A stretch of 64,000 nt of DNA, taken from Pseudoxanthomonas helianthi (GTDB lineage Bacteria; Pseudomonadota; Gammaproteobacteria; Xanthomonadales; Xanthomonadaceae). Position 1 is the first letter of the stretch, and every line of letters starts with the position of its first letter. Shown in pieces: positions 17,960 to 27,359 of this stretch. The position numbers were made by a program, and so were the translations under genes. A model generated the notes under the pieces. The model worked only from the letters and a program-made list of their open reading frames with translations, was not told where the DNA came from and did not search any database. Location of the stretch: NCBI RefSeq assembly GCF_017939625.1, contig NZ_JAGKTC010000001.1:248413-312412 (forward strand), in the 5' to 3' direction.

Positions 17960-20900
17960 CTACGACTGCGGATCGAGCAATGCTCCGATCGCCTCGGCCA
18001 ACATGTCGCCGGTCACCGGCTTGCGCAGGAAACCATCGAAACCCGCCTCCCTGGCCAGCGGCTCGGCCTCGCCGTCGGCGCGCGCGGTGACCGCGAGCAA
18101 TGGCGCGGCAAATCCCTGCGCGCGCAGTTGCCGGGCCAAGGCGAGGCCATCAAGCCCCGGCAGATCCAGATCGAGCACGGCCAGGTCGAAGCGCTGAACC
18201 GCGACTTCGGCCAGCGCGGCCAGGCCGTGGGCCACGTGCTGCACGCGATGGCCGCGTGCGCGCAGCAGGCCAGCGATGACCTCGGCCACGGTCGGATCGT
18301 CTTCGACCAACAACAGGTCGAGCTCGCGATGCGGCACGGGCGACACCACGGGCGCATCCGCCAAGACCGGCGCCGCGGGCGGCAATGGCAGGTCGACATG
18401 GAAGCGCGTGCCCGCGCCCGGCGCGCTTTCCACGGCAATGCGGCCGCCCATCGCCAGCGCCAGTTCCTGGCAGATGGCCAGGCCCAGGCCACTGCCGCCG
18501 TAACGCGCCCGGGTGCGGGCGCCTTCGGCTTGTTCGAAGCGCTGGAACAAGCGCTCCTGCTGCGCCACGCTGATGCCCGGCCCGGTGTCGTCGACGCTGA
18601 AGCGCACGCCGCCGTCGCGCGGCCTGGCGTGCAGGCTCACGCCGCCCTGCTCGGTGAACTTCAATGCGTTGTTGAGCAGGTTGAGCAGGATCTGCCGCAC
18701 CCGCAGCGGATCGCCGCGCAGGGCGGCAGGCACGCCCGCATCCACGGTCGCGGCGAAGGACAGCCCGCGTTGTCGCGCGATCGGTTCGCACAGCGCGGTC
18801 AGCTCGGCGAACAGCGCGCGCGGGTCGAACGCCTGTTCGTCCAGGTCGAGTTTCCCCGCCTCGATCCTGGCCAGGTCCAGCGCGTCGTTGACCAGGCGCA
18901 GCAGGTGCTTGCCGGCGCTCTGGATCGCGGTGGTGTAGCCGCGCTGGCGTTCGTCCAGCGGCGTCGCCAGCAGGAGTTCGCTCATGCCCAGCACGCCGGT
19001 CATCGGCGTGCGCACTTCATGGCCGAGAGTGGCGAGGAAGCGGGTCTTGGCCAGCGAAGCCTGTTCGGCCAGCTCGCGCTTGTGCACGGTCAACTGCCAT
19101 GCGTTGCGCCTGCGCAGGCGTCGACGGTAACTGGCGGCGGCGAGGAACAGGCTGAGCACGACCAGCGCGATCGCCGCGCCGCGCGCCCACCAGGTCTGCC
19201 ACCACGCGGGATCGACGACGAACTGCAGCACCTGCGGCTTCGACCACACGTTGTCGGCGGTGGCGCCGACGATTTCCAGGCGGTAATTGCCGGGCGGCAA
19301 CTGGGTGTATATGCGTTCGCCGCTCGCGCCGACTTCGGCCCAATCCGCATCGACGCCGGACAGGCGGAAGCGATAGCGATGGCTGGCGGCGTTCTTGAAC
19401 GACTCGAGGTGGGCGACCACGCGCAGGTCGCGATCGCCGGGCGCCAAGTGGAAGCCGCCGCGGACCGGCAGCAGGCGCGGACCGTCGGCGGACTGTACGC
19501 CGATCGATTCCACGTTGAGCCGCGGCGGTTCGCGCGACGGGCGCAAGGCCAGCGGATCGAAGATCACCAGGCCATGCGCGGCGCTGGCGATGATCCGGCC
19601 GTCCTGCGGGCGCAGGATCGGGGGTGCGATGATTTCCTGGCCCGGCAGGCCATCGCGAACGCCGTACAGGCGCAGCGAACGGCTGGCCGGATCCAACCGC
19701 AGCAGTCCGCGCGCCGACGACAGCCACAGGACCCCGCGGCGGTCGACCACCACGCCACTGAATTCGATCTGCGGCATTCCCTGCTTCGCATCGAGGCGGC
19801 GCTGCAACCGCCATTGCGCGCCGGCGCGCCGGTATTGTTCGACGTAGCCCAGGCCGGCGAGCCAGACATCGCCGTTTTCGTCGAAGGCGAACGCGGTCAC
19901 CGCCTCTTCCGGCAACCCGGGCACGCCGGTGAAGCGTCGTTCGCGCGCATTCCAGGCACGCACCCCGCGGCTGTCGGCCAACCACACCGCCGAGCCGGGA
20001 CCGGCGCCGAGGAAATGCAACTGTTCGCCCGGGCCCACGCCGCGGGCGTCGCCGAGCGGGAGCTGTTCGACCACGCCGCTATCGTCGGGCCGACGTGCCT
20101 GCAGGTCGCCGCGCAGGTTGGCCGTCCAGATCAGTCCGGCGGCGTCCTGGGCGATGTAGGTCACGTCGTCGCTCAGCGCCGCGTCGCGCGCGTCGCCGGC
20201 GCGCCAGCGCCGTTGTGCGCGCGTGGCCGGGTCGTAGCGGGTCACGCCGCCCGGCGTGCCGACCCAGACCAAGCCGTCGCGATCCTCGAACACCGAGCTG
20301 GCGATGGTGCCGGGACCGATGTTCTCGACGCGGTGCACGACCGCACCGGTTTCCGGATCGATCTCGTCGAGCGTGCCGCTGGTGCCGACCGCCCAGATCG
20401 CGCCGCTGCGCGACGGCGCCAACTGGTAGACCTGCGGATTGCCCAGCGAGTCGGGCTTGTCCGCGCGCTTGGTCAGCACCGAGAACTGGCGCCAGTCAGG
20501 CGTCAGGTACCACAGGCCGGAATCCGAGCTGGAAAACCACAGTCCGCCCTCGGCGTCCTCCATCGCGTCGGTGAACTGCGGCTTGGTCGTTCCCTGGATC
20601 ACCGCGCTGTACAGCGGCACGTGCCAGACCACGTCTTCTTCGGCGCGATACAGGCCTTCGAACGCATCCAGCCAATAAGTGCCCTGCCGGTCCTGCAGCA
20701 GGGTGCCGTAGATCACCATGCCGCCTTCGACCACCCAGGGTTCGCGCAGGTAGCCGCCATCGGCGCGATACAGGCTTCCGCCCATGATCGTGCCGATCCA
20801 CAACGCATTGCTGCGGTCGGCATACAGGCGGGTCACGTAGGGGTGGACCAGCGCCGCATCGGGCACGCGCGCGAAATCGCGCCCGGTCCAGCGCGCCACG

Positions 20901-21490
20901 CCGCGGTCGGTGCCGATCCACAACGTGCCGTCCGGCGCCACGTGCAGCGAAGTCACCATCGTGCTGGGCAGGCTGCGCGGATCGCCGGCGCGCGGCAGGT
21001 AATGGTCGAGGCGGCCGTTCGCCGCCAGCCGGTACAGGCCCGCCTTTTCCACGCCGAACCAGATGTCGCCATTGGCGGTGCTGGTCACCGTCCACACGCT
21101 GTCGCCGTCCAGCGCCGGCTGGGTGCGACGGTTCAGATAGCGGAAGCCTTTGCGTTCGGCGTCGAAGATCGCCAGACCCTGGCCGAGCGTGCCGGCCAGC
21201 ACCCGGTTGCCGCGGTCGATGGCGATGCTCTGCACCACGTTCGCGCTTAGGCCCTGGCCGATGCGCCAGACCTTGAAATCGATTCCGTCGTAGCGGGCCA
21301 GTCCGTCGCCCGTGGCCAACCACAGGTAGCCGTCGGCGTCTTCGGCGACGTCCCAAACCGCATTGGAAGGCAGGCCGTCGGCGACGGTCAGTTGGCGTAC
21401 GCGCGGGGTTTCCGGCAGGCCGGCGCGCGCCGGGGCCGCCAGCCATGCCATGCATGCCAGCGCCAACCAGGCCCGCCAGTTCAGCCGCAC
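17960..21490 (-). CDS. Hybrid sensor histidine kinase with periplasmic beta-propeller sensor
   Basis: The 1176-residue protein starts with a signal sequence (LALACMAWLAAPARA). Residues about 30-680 form two-component-regulator propeller repeats (VWDVAEDADGYLWLATGDGL and similar Asp-Gly-x-x-W units), then a Y_Y_Y domain near 690-760, a membrane helix near 770-790, HisKA with the phospho-His about 824 (LGHEVRTPMTG), HATPase with GTR/GLG motifs, and a receiver domain whose phospho-Asp is about 1105 (VLDLDLPGLDG). It lacks the DNA-binding domain of hybrid one-protein regulators, so it must signal to another partner. The GTG start has GGGAGGT 5 bases upstream. Such sensors often detect glycans. 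Confidence 0.9.
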   Translation of the reverse strand: MRLNWRAWLALACMAWLAAPARAGLPETPRVRQLTVADGLPSNAVWDVAEDADGYLWLATGDGLARYDGIDFKVWRIGQGLSANVVQSIAIDRGNRVLAGTLGQGLAIFDAERKGFRYLNRRTQPALDGDSVWTVTSTANGDIWFGVEKAGLYRLAANGRLDHYLPRAGDPRSLPSTMVTSLHVAPDGTLWIGTDRGVARWTGRDFARVPDAALVHPYVTRLYADRSNALWIGTIMGGSLYRADGGYLREPWVVEGGMVIYGTLLQDRQGTYWLDAFEGLYRAEEDVVWHVPLYSAVIQGTTKPQFTDAMEDAEGGLWFSSSDSGLWYLTPDWRQFSVLTKRADKPDSLGNPQVYQLAPSRSGAIWAVGTSGTLDEIDPETGAVVHRVENIGPGTIASSVFEDRDGLVWVGTPGGVTRYDPATRAQRRWRAGDARDAALSDDVTYIAQDAAGLIWTANLRGDLQARRPDDSGVVEQLPLGDARGVGPGEQLHFLGAGPGSAVWLADSRGVRAWNARERRFTGVPGLPEEAVTAFAFDENGDVWLAGLGYVEQYRRAGAQWRLQRRLDAKQGMPQIEFSGVVVDRRGVLWLSSARGLLRLDPASRSLRLYGVRDGLPGQEIIAPPILRPQDGRIIASAAHGLVIFDPLALRPSREPPRLNVESIGVQSADGPRLLPVRGGFHLAPGDRDLRVVAHLESFKNAASHRYRFRLSGVDADWAEVGASGERIYTQLPPGNYRLEIVGATADNVWSKPQVLQFVVDPAWWQTWWARGAAIALVVLSLFLAAASYRRRLRRRNAWQLTVHKRELAEQASLAKTRFLATLGHEVRTPMTGVLGMSELLLATPLDERQRGYTTAIQSAGKHLLRLVNDALDLARIEAGKLDLDEQAFDPRALFAELTALCEPIARQRGLSFAATVDAGVPAALRGDPLRVRQILLNLLNNALKFTEQGGVSLHARPRDGGVRFSVDDTGPGISVAQQERLFQRFEQAEGARTRARYGGSGLGLAICQELALAMGGRIAVESAPGAGTRFHVDLPLPPAAPVLADAPVVSPVPHRELDLLLVEDDPTVAEVIAGLLRARGHRVQHVAHGLAALAEVAVQRFDLAVLDLDLPGLDGLALARQLRAQGFAAPLLAVTARADGEAEPLAREAGFDGFLRKPVTGDMLAEAIGALLDPQS

Positions 21491-21598
21491 CTGTTACCTC
21501 CCGCGTCCGCCATTGCCGGTCCTCCCTGTCCCGCCGTGCCGGGCATCCTCGCAATGGACTGTTGCGCGTGCAAGCAGCGGGGCTTCAGCCAGTCCGCC

Positions 21599-21604
21599 TA
21601 GAAT
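21599..21604 (+). promoter_or_regulatory. Putative -10 for leaderless yceI operon
   Basis: TAGAAT (five of six matches to TATAAT) ends 7 bases before the ATG at 21612, predicting +1 at 21611. No Shine-Dalgarno is present. It lies in the 121-base gap between the divergent kinase and yceI genes. Confidence 0.5.
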
Positions 21605-21611
21605 CCCGGAC

Positions 21612-22259
21612 ATGCGCATCCTTGCCTCCGCCTTGCTGCTGTTCGCGTCGCCGGCCGTTTTCGCGGCGACGGCCACCTACGCGCTCGACCCGGTGCACAC
21701 CCGGGTGGCCTTCGCGGTCAGCCATGCCGGTTTCTCGCAGGCCATCGGCACCGTATCCGGCAGCACCGGCACCCTGCGCTTCGACCCGGACGACTGGACC
21801 ACGGCCCGGCTCGAGGTCAGCGTGCCGCTGGAGCGCGCCGACCTGGGCGATGCCGACTGGAACCGCGCCGCGCTCGCCGGCAACCTGCTGGATGCGAAGC
21901 GCTACCCCACCGCGACCTTCGTTTCGACCCGGGTCGAACCCAACGGCCCGGATCGCGCCTCTGTGTATGGAACCCTGACCCTGCACGGCGTGGCCAAACC
22001 GGTGAAACTCGACGTGACCCTCAACGCGCTGAAGCGCCATCCGCTGCCGCCGTTCCGCCGCACCGCCGGCTTTTCCGCCACGGCGACGATCAGCCGCGCG
22101 GAATTCGGCATCGACGCGTGGAAGTCGGTGATCGGCGACAGCGTCGAACTGCGCATCGAGGCCGAAGCCGTGCGCAAGCGCGGCGACGCCGAACCCGACG
22201 ACGACGCGCCGCCCATCGTCCCGCCTTCTTCCACTTCCACCCAAGAGCCCGCCCAATGA
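21612..22259 (+). CDS. yceI: YceI family periplasmic lipid-binding-fold protein, first copy
   Basis: The 215-residue product has a signal peptide (ILASALLLFASPAVFAA). The mature part is a YceI lipocalin-like barrel: YALDPVHTRVAFAVSHAG, TGTLRFDPDDW, LLDAKRYPTATFVSTRV, GTLTLHGVAKPVKLDV and ATISRAEFGIDAWKSVIGD. YceI proteins bind polyisoprenoids or amphiphiles in the periplasm. An Asp- and Pro-rich tail of about 25 residues is extra. Its stop overlaps the cytochrome b561 start by 4 bases. Confidence 0.92.
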   Translation: MRILASALLLFASPAVFAATATYALDPVHTRVAFAVSHAGFSQAIGTVSGSTGTLRFDPDDWTTARLEVSVPLERADLGDADWNRAALAGNLLDAKRYPTATFVSTRVEPNGPDRASVYGTLTLHGVAKPVKLDVTLNALKRHPLPPFRRTAGFSATATISRAEFGIDAWKSVIGDSVELRIEAEAVRKRGDAEPDDDAPPIVPPSSTSTQEPAQ

Positions 22260-22861
22260 CCCTGAAGAACACCGACGACCGCTGGGGTACCGTCAGCCAG
22301 AGCCTGCACTGGTTGATCGTGGTGCTGATCCTCGGCCTGGGCGTGGTCGGCCTGATCATGGACGAATTGCCCAAGACCCCGAAATATTTCTGGGTCTACA
22401 CGATGCACAAGTCGTTCGGCATCACCGTGCTGGCGTTGATGCTGGTGCGGCTGGGCTGGCGCGTGTACGCGGGCGCACCGAAGCCGGTCGCCGGCACGCC
22501 GGGCTGGCAGCATGCCGCCGCCTCGCTGACCCATTTCCTGCTGTATGCATTGGCCCTGGGCATCCCGTTGAGCGGCTGGCTGTACGACTCGGCCAGCGGC
22601 CTGCGCCCGTTCAAGTTCTTCGGCCTGTTCGCCATGCCCAAGCTGGTGGCGCCGGACGATGCGCTGAAGGCCTTGACCCACGAATTGCACGAATGGGGTT
22701 TCTGGCTGTTGATCGCGCTGGTCGCGGCGCATGCCGGCGCAGCGCTCTACCACCACCTGTTCCAGCACGACGCCACGCTGGCGCGCATGTTGCCGCGCAG
22801 CTGGCTGAAATCCCCCACCGACGAAACCCTTGCCCCCGAGGACCGCAGCCATGTCGTCTAA
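22256..22861 (+). CDS. Cytochrome b561 family membrane protein
   Basis: The 201-residue protein has four membrane helices and heme-ligand-type His residues in SQSLHWLIVV, YTMHKSFGIT, LTHELHEWGFW and VAAHAGAALYHH. It is a di-heme b-type cytochrome of the inner membrane that moves electrons between quinol and periplasmic partners. It is sandwiched between two yceI genes with overlapping junctions; E. coli yceJ-yceI shows the same pairing, implying a shared redox or isoprenoid role. The C terminus overlaps the next gene by 11 bases. Confidence 0.92.
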   Translation: MTLKNTDDRWGTVSQSLHWLIVVLILGLGVVGLIMDELPKTPKYFWVYTMHKSFGITVLALMLVRLGWRVYAGAPKPVAGTPGWQHAAASLTHFLLYALALGIPLSGWLYDSASGLRPFKFFGLFAMPKLVAPDDALKALTHELHEWGFWLLIALVAAHAGAALYHHLFQHDATLARMLPRSWLKSPTDETLAPEDRSHVV

Positions 22862-23414
22862 ATTCACCAGCCCCGCCCTGACCGCCGCCGCCCTGGTCGC
22901 GATGATGGCATCGTCCGCCCGCGCCGCCGATTACGTGCAGGCGCCCGGCTCCACCCTCGCCTTCGCCAGCAAGTACGACGGCGAGGTGTTCAGCGGTCGC
23001 TTCGGCAGCTTCAGCACCACGCTGAGCTTCGATCCGGCCAAGCTGGCCGCGTCCAAGCTGGACGTGACCATCGGCCTGGCCGGCACCAAGACCGGCAACG
23101 AAGACCGCGATTCCACCCTGCAGTCGGCCGACTTCTTCGACGTGGCCAAGTTCGCCCAGGCCCGCTACACCGCGACCAAGTTCCGTTCGCTCGGCGGCAA
23201 CCAGTACGCCGCCGATGGCAACCTGACCCTGCGCGGCGTGACCAAGCCGGTCACCTTGACCTTCACCTGGACGCCCGGCGCACAGCCGGTGCTGGCCGGC
23301 AAGGCGACGGTCAAGCGCCTCGACTTCGGCGTCGGCGGCGGCGACTGGACCGATACCAGCAGCCTTCCGAACGAAGTGGCGATCAGCACCAAGGTCGTGT
23401 TCAAGGCGAAATAA
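22851..23414 (+). CDS. YceI family periplasmic protein, second copy
   Basis: The 187-residue product has a signal peptide ending SSARAA and a YceI barrel: YVQAPGSTLAFASKYDGEVF, FGSFSTTLSFDPAKL, LQSADFFDVAKFAQARYTA, GNLTLRGVTKPVTLTF and VKRLDFGVGGGDW. It diverges clearly from the first copy and may bind a different ligand. The ATG at 22851 follows GAGGA and lies inside the end of the cytochrome gene. It is the third gene of a translationally coupled operon. Confidence 0.92.
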   Translation: MSSKFTSPALTAAALVAMMASSARAADYVQAPGSTLAFASKYDGEVFSGRFGSFSTTLSFDPAKLAASKLDVTIGLAGTKTGNEDRDSTLQSADFFDVAKFAQARYTATKFRSLGGNQYAADGNLTLRGVTKPVTLTFTWTPGAQPVLAGKATVKRLDFGVGGGDWTDTSSLPNEVAISTKVVFKAK

Positions 23415-23526
23415 GCGCCCGCGTTGTGCCGGACCGGCGGGAATGCGCGCCGCGTGACTTCCAGCCCATGCGGGCCCGGAGCGGACGCGGACACTGCGTG
23501 CATCGTTCCGTTCCGGGAAATCCGCC

Positions 23527-23994
23527 ATGCCGCTCCGCTTCCTGCCGTTCTTCCTCGCCGCGCTGGTTGCGGGCCTGCCATGCGTCGCGTTCGCCGGCGA
23601 CGGCGCAAGCAGTCCCGAGGAAGCCGCACAACGCTACTTCCGTGCCGAGGCGCAGTTCGACCTGGATGCGCTGAAAGCCGTGGTGGATCCGCAATTCGTC
23701 GAGATCAGCCCGCTCGGCGAAGTCGACGAGCACGACAAGGTGCTGTCGTTCTACAGGCCCGACCAGAAGGTCGACGCGCCGCCGATGCAGTTCGAACCTT
23801 ACGCGGTGCGCCTGCACGGCGATTTCGCGGTGATCAGCACGCGCGCCACGATGACCATGAAGGAGCAATCGCGTTCGATGACCGTCGGCTTGACCGCGCG
23901 GCGCGACGCGGACGGCTGGAAACTGCTTTCGGCGCAATACACGGTGTTCCGGCCCAAAACCGCCCCGCCCGCCGGTGCTAAACCCGGCGGCTGA
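23527..23994 (+). CDS. Exported NTF2-like (SnoaL/DUF4440-type) protein
   Basis: The 155-residue protein has a signal peptide (FLPFFLAALVAGLPCVAFAG). The rest fits a cone-shaped NTF2-like fold: EEAAQRYFRAEAQFDLDALK, VVDPQFVEISPLGEVDEHDK, DFAVISTRATMTM and RDADGWKLLSAQYTVF. Such domains bind small molecules or act as simple enzymes; no catalytic residues can be named. GGGAAA lies a short distance before the ATG. Its 3' end overlaps the convergent glutaredoxin-like gene by 17 bases. Confidence 0.75.
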   Translation: MPLRFLPFFLAALVAGLPCVAFAGDGASSPEEAAQRYFRAEAQFDLDALKAVVDPQFVEISPLGEVDEHDKVLSFYRPDQKVDAPPMQFEPYAVRLHGDFAVISTRATMTMKEQSRSMTVGLTARRDADGWKLLSAQYTVFRPKTAPPAGAKPGG

Positions 23995-24211
23995 GGAAGT
24001 CCGCCAGCTTCGCCGCGTCGAACGGCCAGTCCAGCTCCGCGCCGCTGACCGTCTCCCGCAACACCGGCACGCGGACGCCGTAGCGCGCTTCCAGCACGTT
24101 GTCATCGTCGATGAACACGCTGTCGAAGTCGGGCGCGCGCGCCGCGGCCAGCATGGCCAGGGCCTGGTCGCAGAGGTGGCAATCGTCGCGCTGGTAAAGG
24201 ATCAGGGCCAA
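23978..24211 (-). CDS. Small glutaredoxin-like protein
   Basis: The 77-residue protein has a thioredoxin fold with the redox motif DCHLCDQA at residues 10-17 and the cis-Pro in GVRVPVLRE. It belongs to the DUF836/glutaredoxin-like group of short proteins found in many gammaproteobacteria. It probably reduces disulfides in the cytoplasm; the partner is unknown. The start lies 63 bases from the divergent sdaA ATG. Confidence 0.85.
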   Translation of the reverse strand: MALILYQRDDCHLCDQALAMLAAARAPDFDSVFIDDDNVLEARYGVRVPVLRETVSGAELDWPFDAAKLADFLSRRV

Positions 24212-24262
24212 GGTTCGCAGCCGTATCGTTGCGTTGCGGGACGTGCCGGCAACGAGGGGCCG

Positions 24263-24268
24263 TAGAAT
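24263..24268 (+). promoter_or_regulatory. Putative -10 for leaderless sdaA
   Basis: TAGAAT ends 6 bases before the ATG at 24275, which places +1 exactly at its A. GAGGGG lies about 15 bases before the ATG, too distant for a good Shine-Dalgarno. Confidence 0.5.
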
Positions 24269-24274
24269 ACGCGA

Positions 24275-25657
24275 ATGTCAGTCAGCACCTTCGACCTGTT
24301 CAAGATCGGCATCGGTCCGAGCTCCTCCCACACCGTCGGCCCGATGCGCGCCGCGGCGCGCTTCGTTTCGCGCTGGCTGGAAGAACCCGGCCGCCTCGGC
24401 GACGTCGCCCGCATCCGCGCCGAGGTATTCGGCTCGCTGGCCCTGACCGGGCGCGGCCATGGCACCGACAAGGCCGTGCTGATGGGCCTGGAAGGGCACC
24501 TGCCCAACCTGATCGATCCCGACATCATCCCGCCGGCGCTGGAACGCATCCGCGGCGAGAAGCGCATCACGCTGGGCGGCACCCACGCCGTCGCCTTCGA
24601 CGAGAAGCGCGACCTGCTGATGAACAAGCGGCAGAAGCTGCCCTATCACACCAACGGCATGCGCTTCACCGCCTACGACGCCAACGACGAAGTCATCGCC
24701 ACGCGCGACTACTACTCGGTCGGCGGCGGCTTCGTGGTCAACCAGGACGATGCGGCCGAAGACCGCATCGTCGCCGACACCACGCCGCTGCCGTATCCGT
24801 TCAAGACCGGCGACGAATTGCTGGCGCAGTGCCAGCGCAGCGGCCTGAGCATCGCCGCGCTGATGTTCGAGAACGAAAAGTCCTGGCGCAGCGAAGACGA
24901 CATCCGCGCCGGCCTGCGCGAAATCTGGGCGGCGATGCAGAGCTGCGTCGCCCGCGGCATCCGCGAGGAAGGCACCCTGCCCGGCGGCCTGCACGTGGCG
25001 CGGCGCGCGCCGGCGCTTTTCGCCGAACTGTCGAGCAAGCCGGAAGCGGCGATGCGCGACCCGCTGACCACCCTGGATTGGGTCAACCTGTACGCGTTGG
25101 CGGTGAACGAGGAAAACGCCGCCGGCGGCCGCGTGGTCACCGCACCGACCAACGGCGCGGCCGGCATCATTCCTTCGGTGATGCATTACTTCGACCGCTT
25201 CTGCGCCGGCGCCGATGAGGCGCGCGTGTTCGATTTCCTGCTGACCGCCGCGGCGGTGGGCATCCTGTACAAGGAAAACGCGTCGATTTCCGGCGCGGAA
25301 GTCGGCTGCCAGGGCGAAGTCGGCGTGGCCTGCTCGATGGCCGCCGCCGGCCTGACCGCCGCGCTGGGCGGCACGCCTTCGCAGATCGAGAACGCCGCCG
25401 AGATCGGCATGGAACACAACCTTGGCCTGACCTGCGATCCGATCGGCGGACTGGTGCAGATCCCGTGCATCGAGCGCAACGCGATGGGCGCGGTCAAGGC
25501 GATCAACGCCAGCCGCATGGCCATGCGCGGCGACGGCAAGCACAAGGTCTCGCTGGACAAGGTCATCAAGACCATGCGCGACACCGGCCGCGACATGCAG
25601 GACAAGTACAAGGAAACCAGCCGCGGCGGCTTGGCGGTGAACGTCATCGAGTGCTGA
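24275..25657 (+). CDS. sdaA: L-serine ammonia-lyase, iron-sulfur type
   Basis: SdaA deaminates L-serine to pyruvate with a [4Fe-4S] cluster. The 460-residue single-chain enzyme has the N-terminal [19 protein letters not shown] and the alpha-domain [17 protein letters not shown]. Cluster Cys residues lie in [39 protein letters not shown] and nearby. Domain order (beta then alpha) is that of SdaA/SdaB. It probably has a leaderless transcript. Confidence 0.96.
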   Translation: MSVSTFDLFKIGIGPSSSHTVGPMRAAARFVSRWLEEPGRLGDVARIRAEVFGSLALTGRGHGTDKAVLMGLEGHLPNLIDPDIIPPALERIRGEKRITLGGTHAVAFDEKRDLLMNKRQKLPYHTNGMRFTAYDANDEVIATRDYYSVGGGFVVNQDDAAEDRIVADTTPLPYPFKTGDELLAQCQRSGLSIAALMFENEKSWRSEDDIRAGLREIWAAMQSCVARGIREEGTLPGGLHVARRAPALFAELSSKPEAAMRDPLTTLDWVNLYALAVNEENAAGGRVVTAPTNGAAGIIPSVMHYFDRFCAGADEARVFDFLLTAAAVGILYKENASISGAEVGCQGEVGVACSMAAAGLTAALGGTPSQIENAAEIGMEHNLGLTCDPIGGLVQIPCIERNAMGAVKAINASRMAMRGDGKHKVSLDKVIKTMRDTGRDMQDKYKETSRGGLAVNVIEC

Positions 25658-25777
25658 TCCGCATGCGGTCGCACCGATGATCGAAAGATCGGGCGCGGCG
25701 AGCTTTCGCTGTGGCCCTCGCCGAACGACGGCGACGCTTGCGCGGCTATGATCCCGGCGAACGATCGGGTTCGTCGA

Positions 25778-27301
25778 GTGGAGCACGCCACATGTCCGCG
25801 AAGATCGGACCGCCGCACGCTACTGAAAGGATTGGGCGCAGGCGCGGCGACCGCGCTGTTCGGCGGCTGCGCTCCTGCCGCGGTGCGCAACCGCACCATG
25901 CGCCGCCCGAACATCGTCTTCATCATGACCGACGACCATGCGCGCTCGGCGATGAGCCTGTACGGCAACCGGATCCTGCAGACGCCGAACCTCGACCGCA
26001 TCGGCAACGAAGGCCTGCGCTTCGACCAGGCCTTCGTCACCAATTCGCTGTGCCTGCCCAGCCGTGCGACCTTCCTGACGGGGCAGTACTCGCACGTCCA
26101 CGGCATGCGCACCAATGGCGAGGATTCCGGCTTCACTGCCGAACCGCCGCTGCGCAATGCGCAAACCTGGCCGATCCTGCTGGGCGCACAGGGCTACCAC
26201 ACCGGCATGGTCGGCAAGTGGCACATCAACACTTTGCCGCAGGGTTACGACTACACCGCGATGATCAGGGGCCAGGGCACCTACTTCGACCCGCCGATGT
26301 GGATCGATGGGCAGTGGCGCCCGCAGCAAGGCCATACCGACGACGTGATCGGCGACCACGCCCTGCACTTCCTGCGCAACGCGCCGCGCGACAGGCCGTT
26401 CGCCCTGCTCTACCAGTTCAAGGCGCCGCACCGCGACTGGAACCCGGCCCCACGTTTTCGCAAGCGTTTCGAGGACGTGGAAATCCCGCTGCCGGCCAGC
26501 TTCGACGAACCGCTGGAAGCGCGTTCGCAAGCGGTACGCGGCACGATGATGCGGATCGCCGATATGCCCGACTTCCGTCGGGGCGCAAAACCCGGCGGCC
26601 CGCAGGGCGAAGCGCTGGCGCGGACCAACTTCCAGCAGTTCATGCGCAACTACTACCGCGTGCTGCTGGGCGTGGACGAGAACGTCGGCCGCGTGCTCGA
26701 TTACCTGCAACAGGCCGGCCTGGCCGAGGACACGCTGGTGGTCTACACCACCGACAACGGCTTCTTCCTCGGCGAGCACGGCCTGTTCGACAAGCGCCTG
26801 ATGTACGAGCCGTCGATCCGCATCCCGCTGCTGCTGCGCTGGCCCGGCGGCATCGAACAGGGACGCTTCGACGACGCGCACTTCGCGCTGAACATCGATC
26901 TGGCCCCGACCCTGCTGGAGCTCGGCGGAGCACCGGTGCCCGCGACCATGCAAGGCGACAGTTGGAAGCCTCTGGTCGAGGGGCAACCCACGGAATGGCG
27001 CAAGGACTTCCTGTACGAGTATTACGAATACCCCGGCGTGCACTGCGTACGCCCGCACCGGGGCGTGCGCAATGCGCGATGGAAGCTGATCGAGTTCTGG
27101 CGCGAACCGCGCGAGTACGAGATGTACGACCTCGCCAACGATCCCGACGAGCGTCGCAACCTGGCGACCGACCCCGCGCATGCGGCGACTTTCGCGCAGC
27201 TGCGCCAGCGCCTGGCCGAATTGCGCAGGCAGTACGACGACCGCGACCCGGACGACTACCTGCCCGATCAGCAGGTGCCGCAGGAATGCCATTACGGTTG
27301 A
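25778..27301 (+). CDS. Sulfatase, formylglycine-dependent, Tat/lipoprotein signal
   Basis: The protein (about 507 residues) is an arylsulfatase-type hydrolase. NIVFIMTDDHARS holds the metal Asp pair, NSLCLPSRATFLTGQ contains the C-x-P-S-R motif whose Cys becomes formylglycine, GYHTGMVGKWHI and TTDNGFFLGEHGLFDKR are further signatures. The N terminus DRRTLLKGLGAGAATALFGGC looks like a Tat signal ending in a possible lipobox, so it acts outside the cytoplasm. The start is uncertain: GTG at 25778 or ATG at 25748 are in frame but lack good ribosome sites, while an ATG at 25792 with GGAG upstream is out of frame by one. The substrate is unknown; a glycan or alkyl sulfate is likely. Confidence 0.88.
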   Translation: MEHATCPRRSDRRTLLKGLGAGAATALFGGCAPAAVRNRTMRRPNIVFIMTDDHARSAMSLYGNRILQTPNLDRIGNEGLRFDQAFVTNSLCLPSRATFLTGQYSHVHGMRTNGEDSGFTAEPPLRNAQTWPILLGAQGYHTGMVGKWHINTLPQGYDYTAMIRGQGTYFDPPMWIDGQWRPQQGHTDDVIGDHALHFLRNAPRDRPFALLYQFKAPHRDWNPAPRFRKRFEDVEIPLPASFDEPLEARSQAVRGTMMRIADMPDFRRGAKPGGPQGEALARTNFQQFMRNYYRVLLGVDENVGRVLDYLQQAGLAEDTLVVYTTDNGFFLGEHGLFDKRLMYEPSIRIPLLLRWPGGIEQGRFDDAHFALNIDLAPTLLELGGAPVPATMQGDSWKPLVEGQPTEWRKDFLYEYYEYPGVHCVRPHRGVRNARWKLIEFWREPREYEMYDLANDPDERRNLATDPAHAATFAQLRQRLAELRRQYDDRDPDDYLPDQQVPQECHYG

Positions 27302-27359
27302 GCAGCCATGCATCGGGCGGGTCTTGACCTGCCCTACCGCACTAAGCGATCTCCGGATC

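Noticed and set aside
17831..21250. 1139-codon open frame on the plus strand
   Set aside because: It runs antisense to the hybrid kinase gene, whose domains are unmistakable. The translation is Arg/Ala/Gln-rich with no motifs, as expected from the opposite strand of G+C-rich coding DNA.
25820..27313. 497-codon open frame antisense to the sulfatase
   Set aside because: The sulfatase on the plus strand has the catalytic C-x-P-S-R motif and metal ligands; the antisense translation has none.
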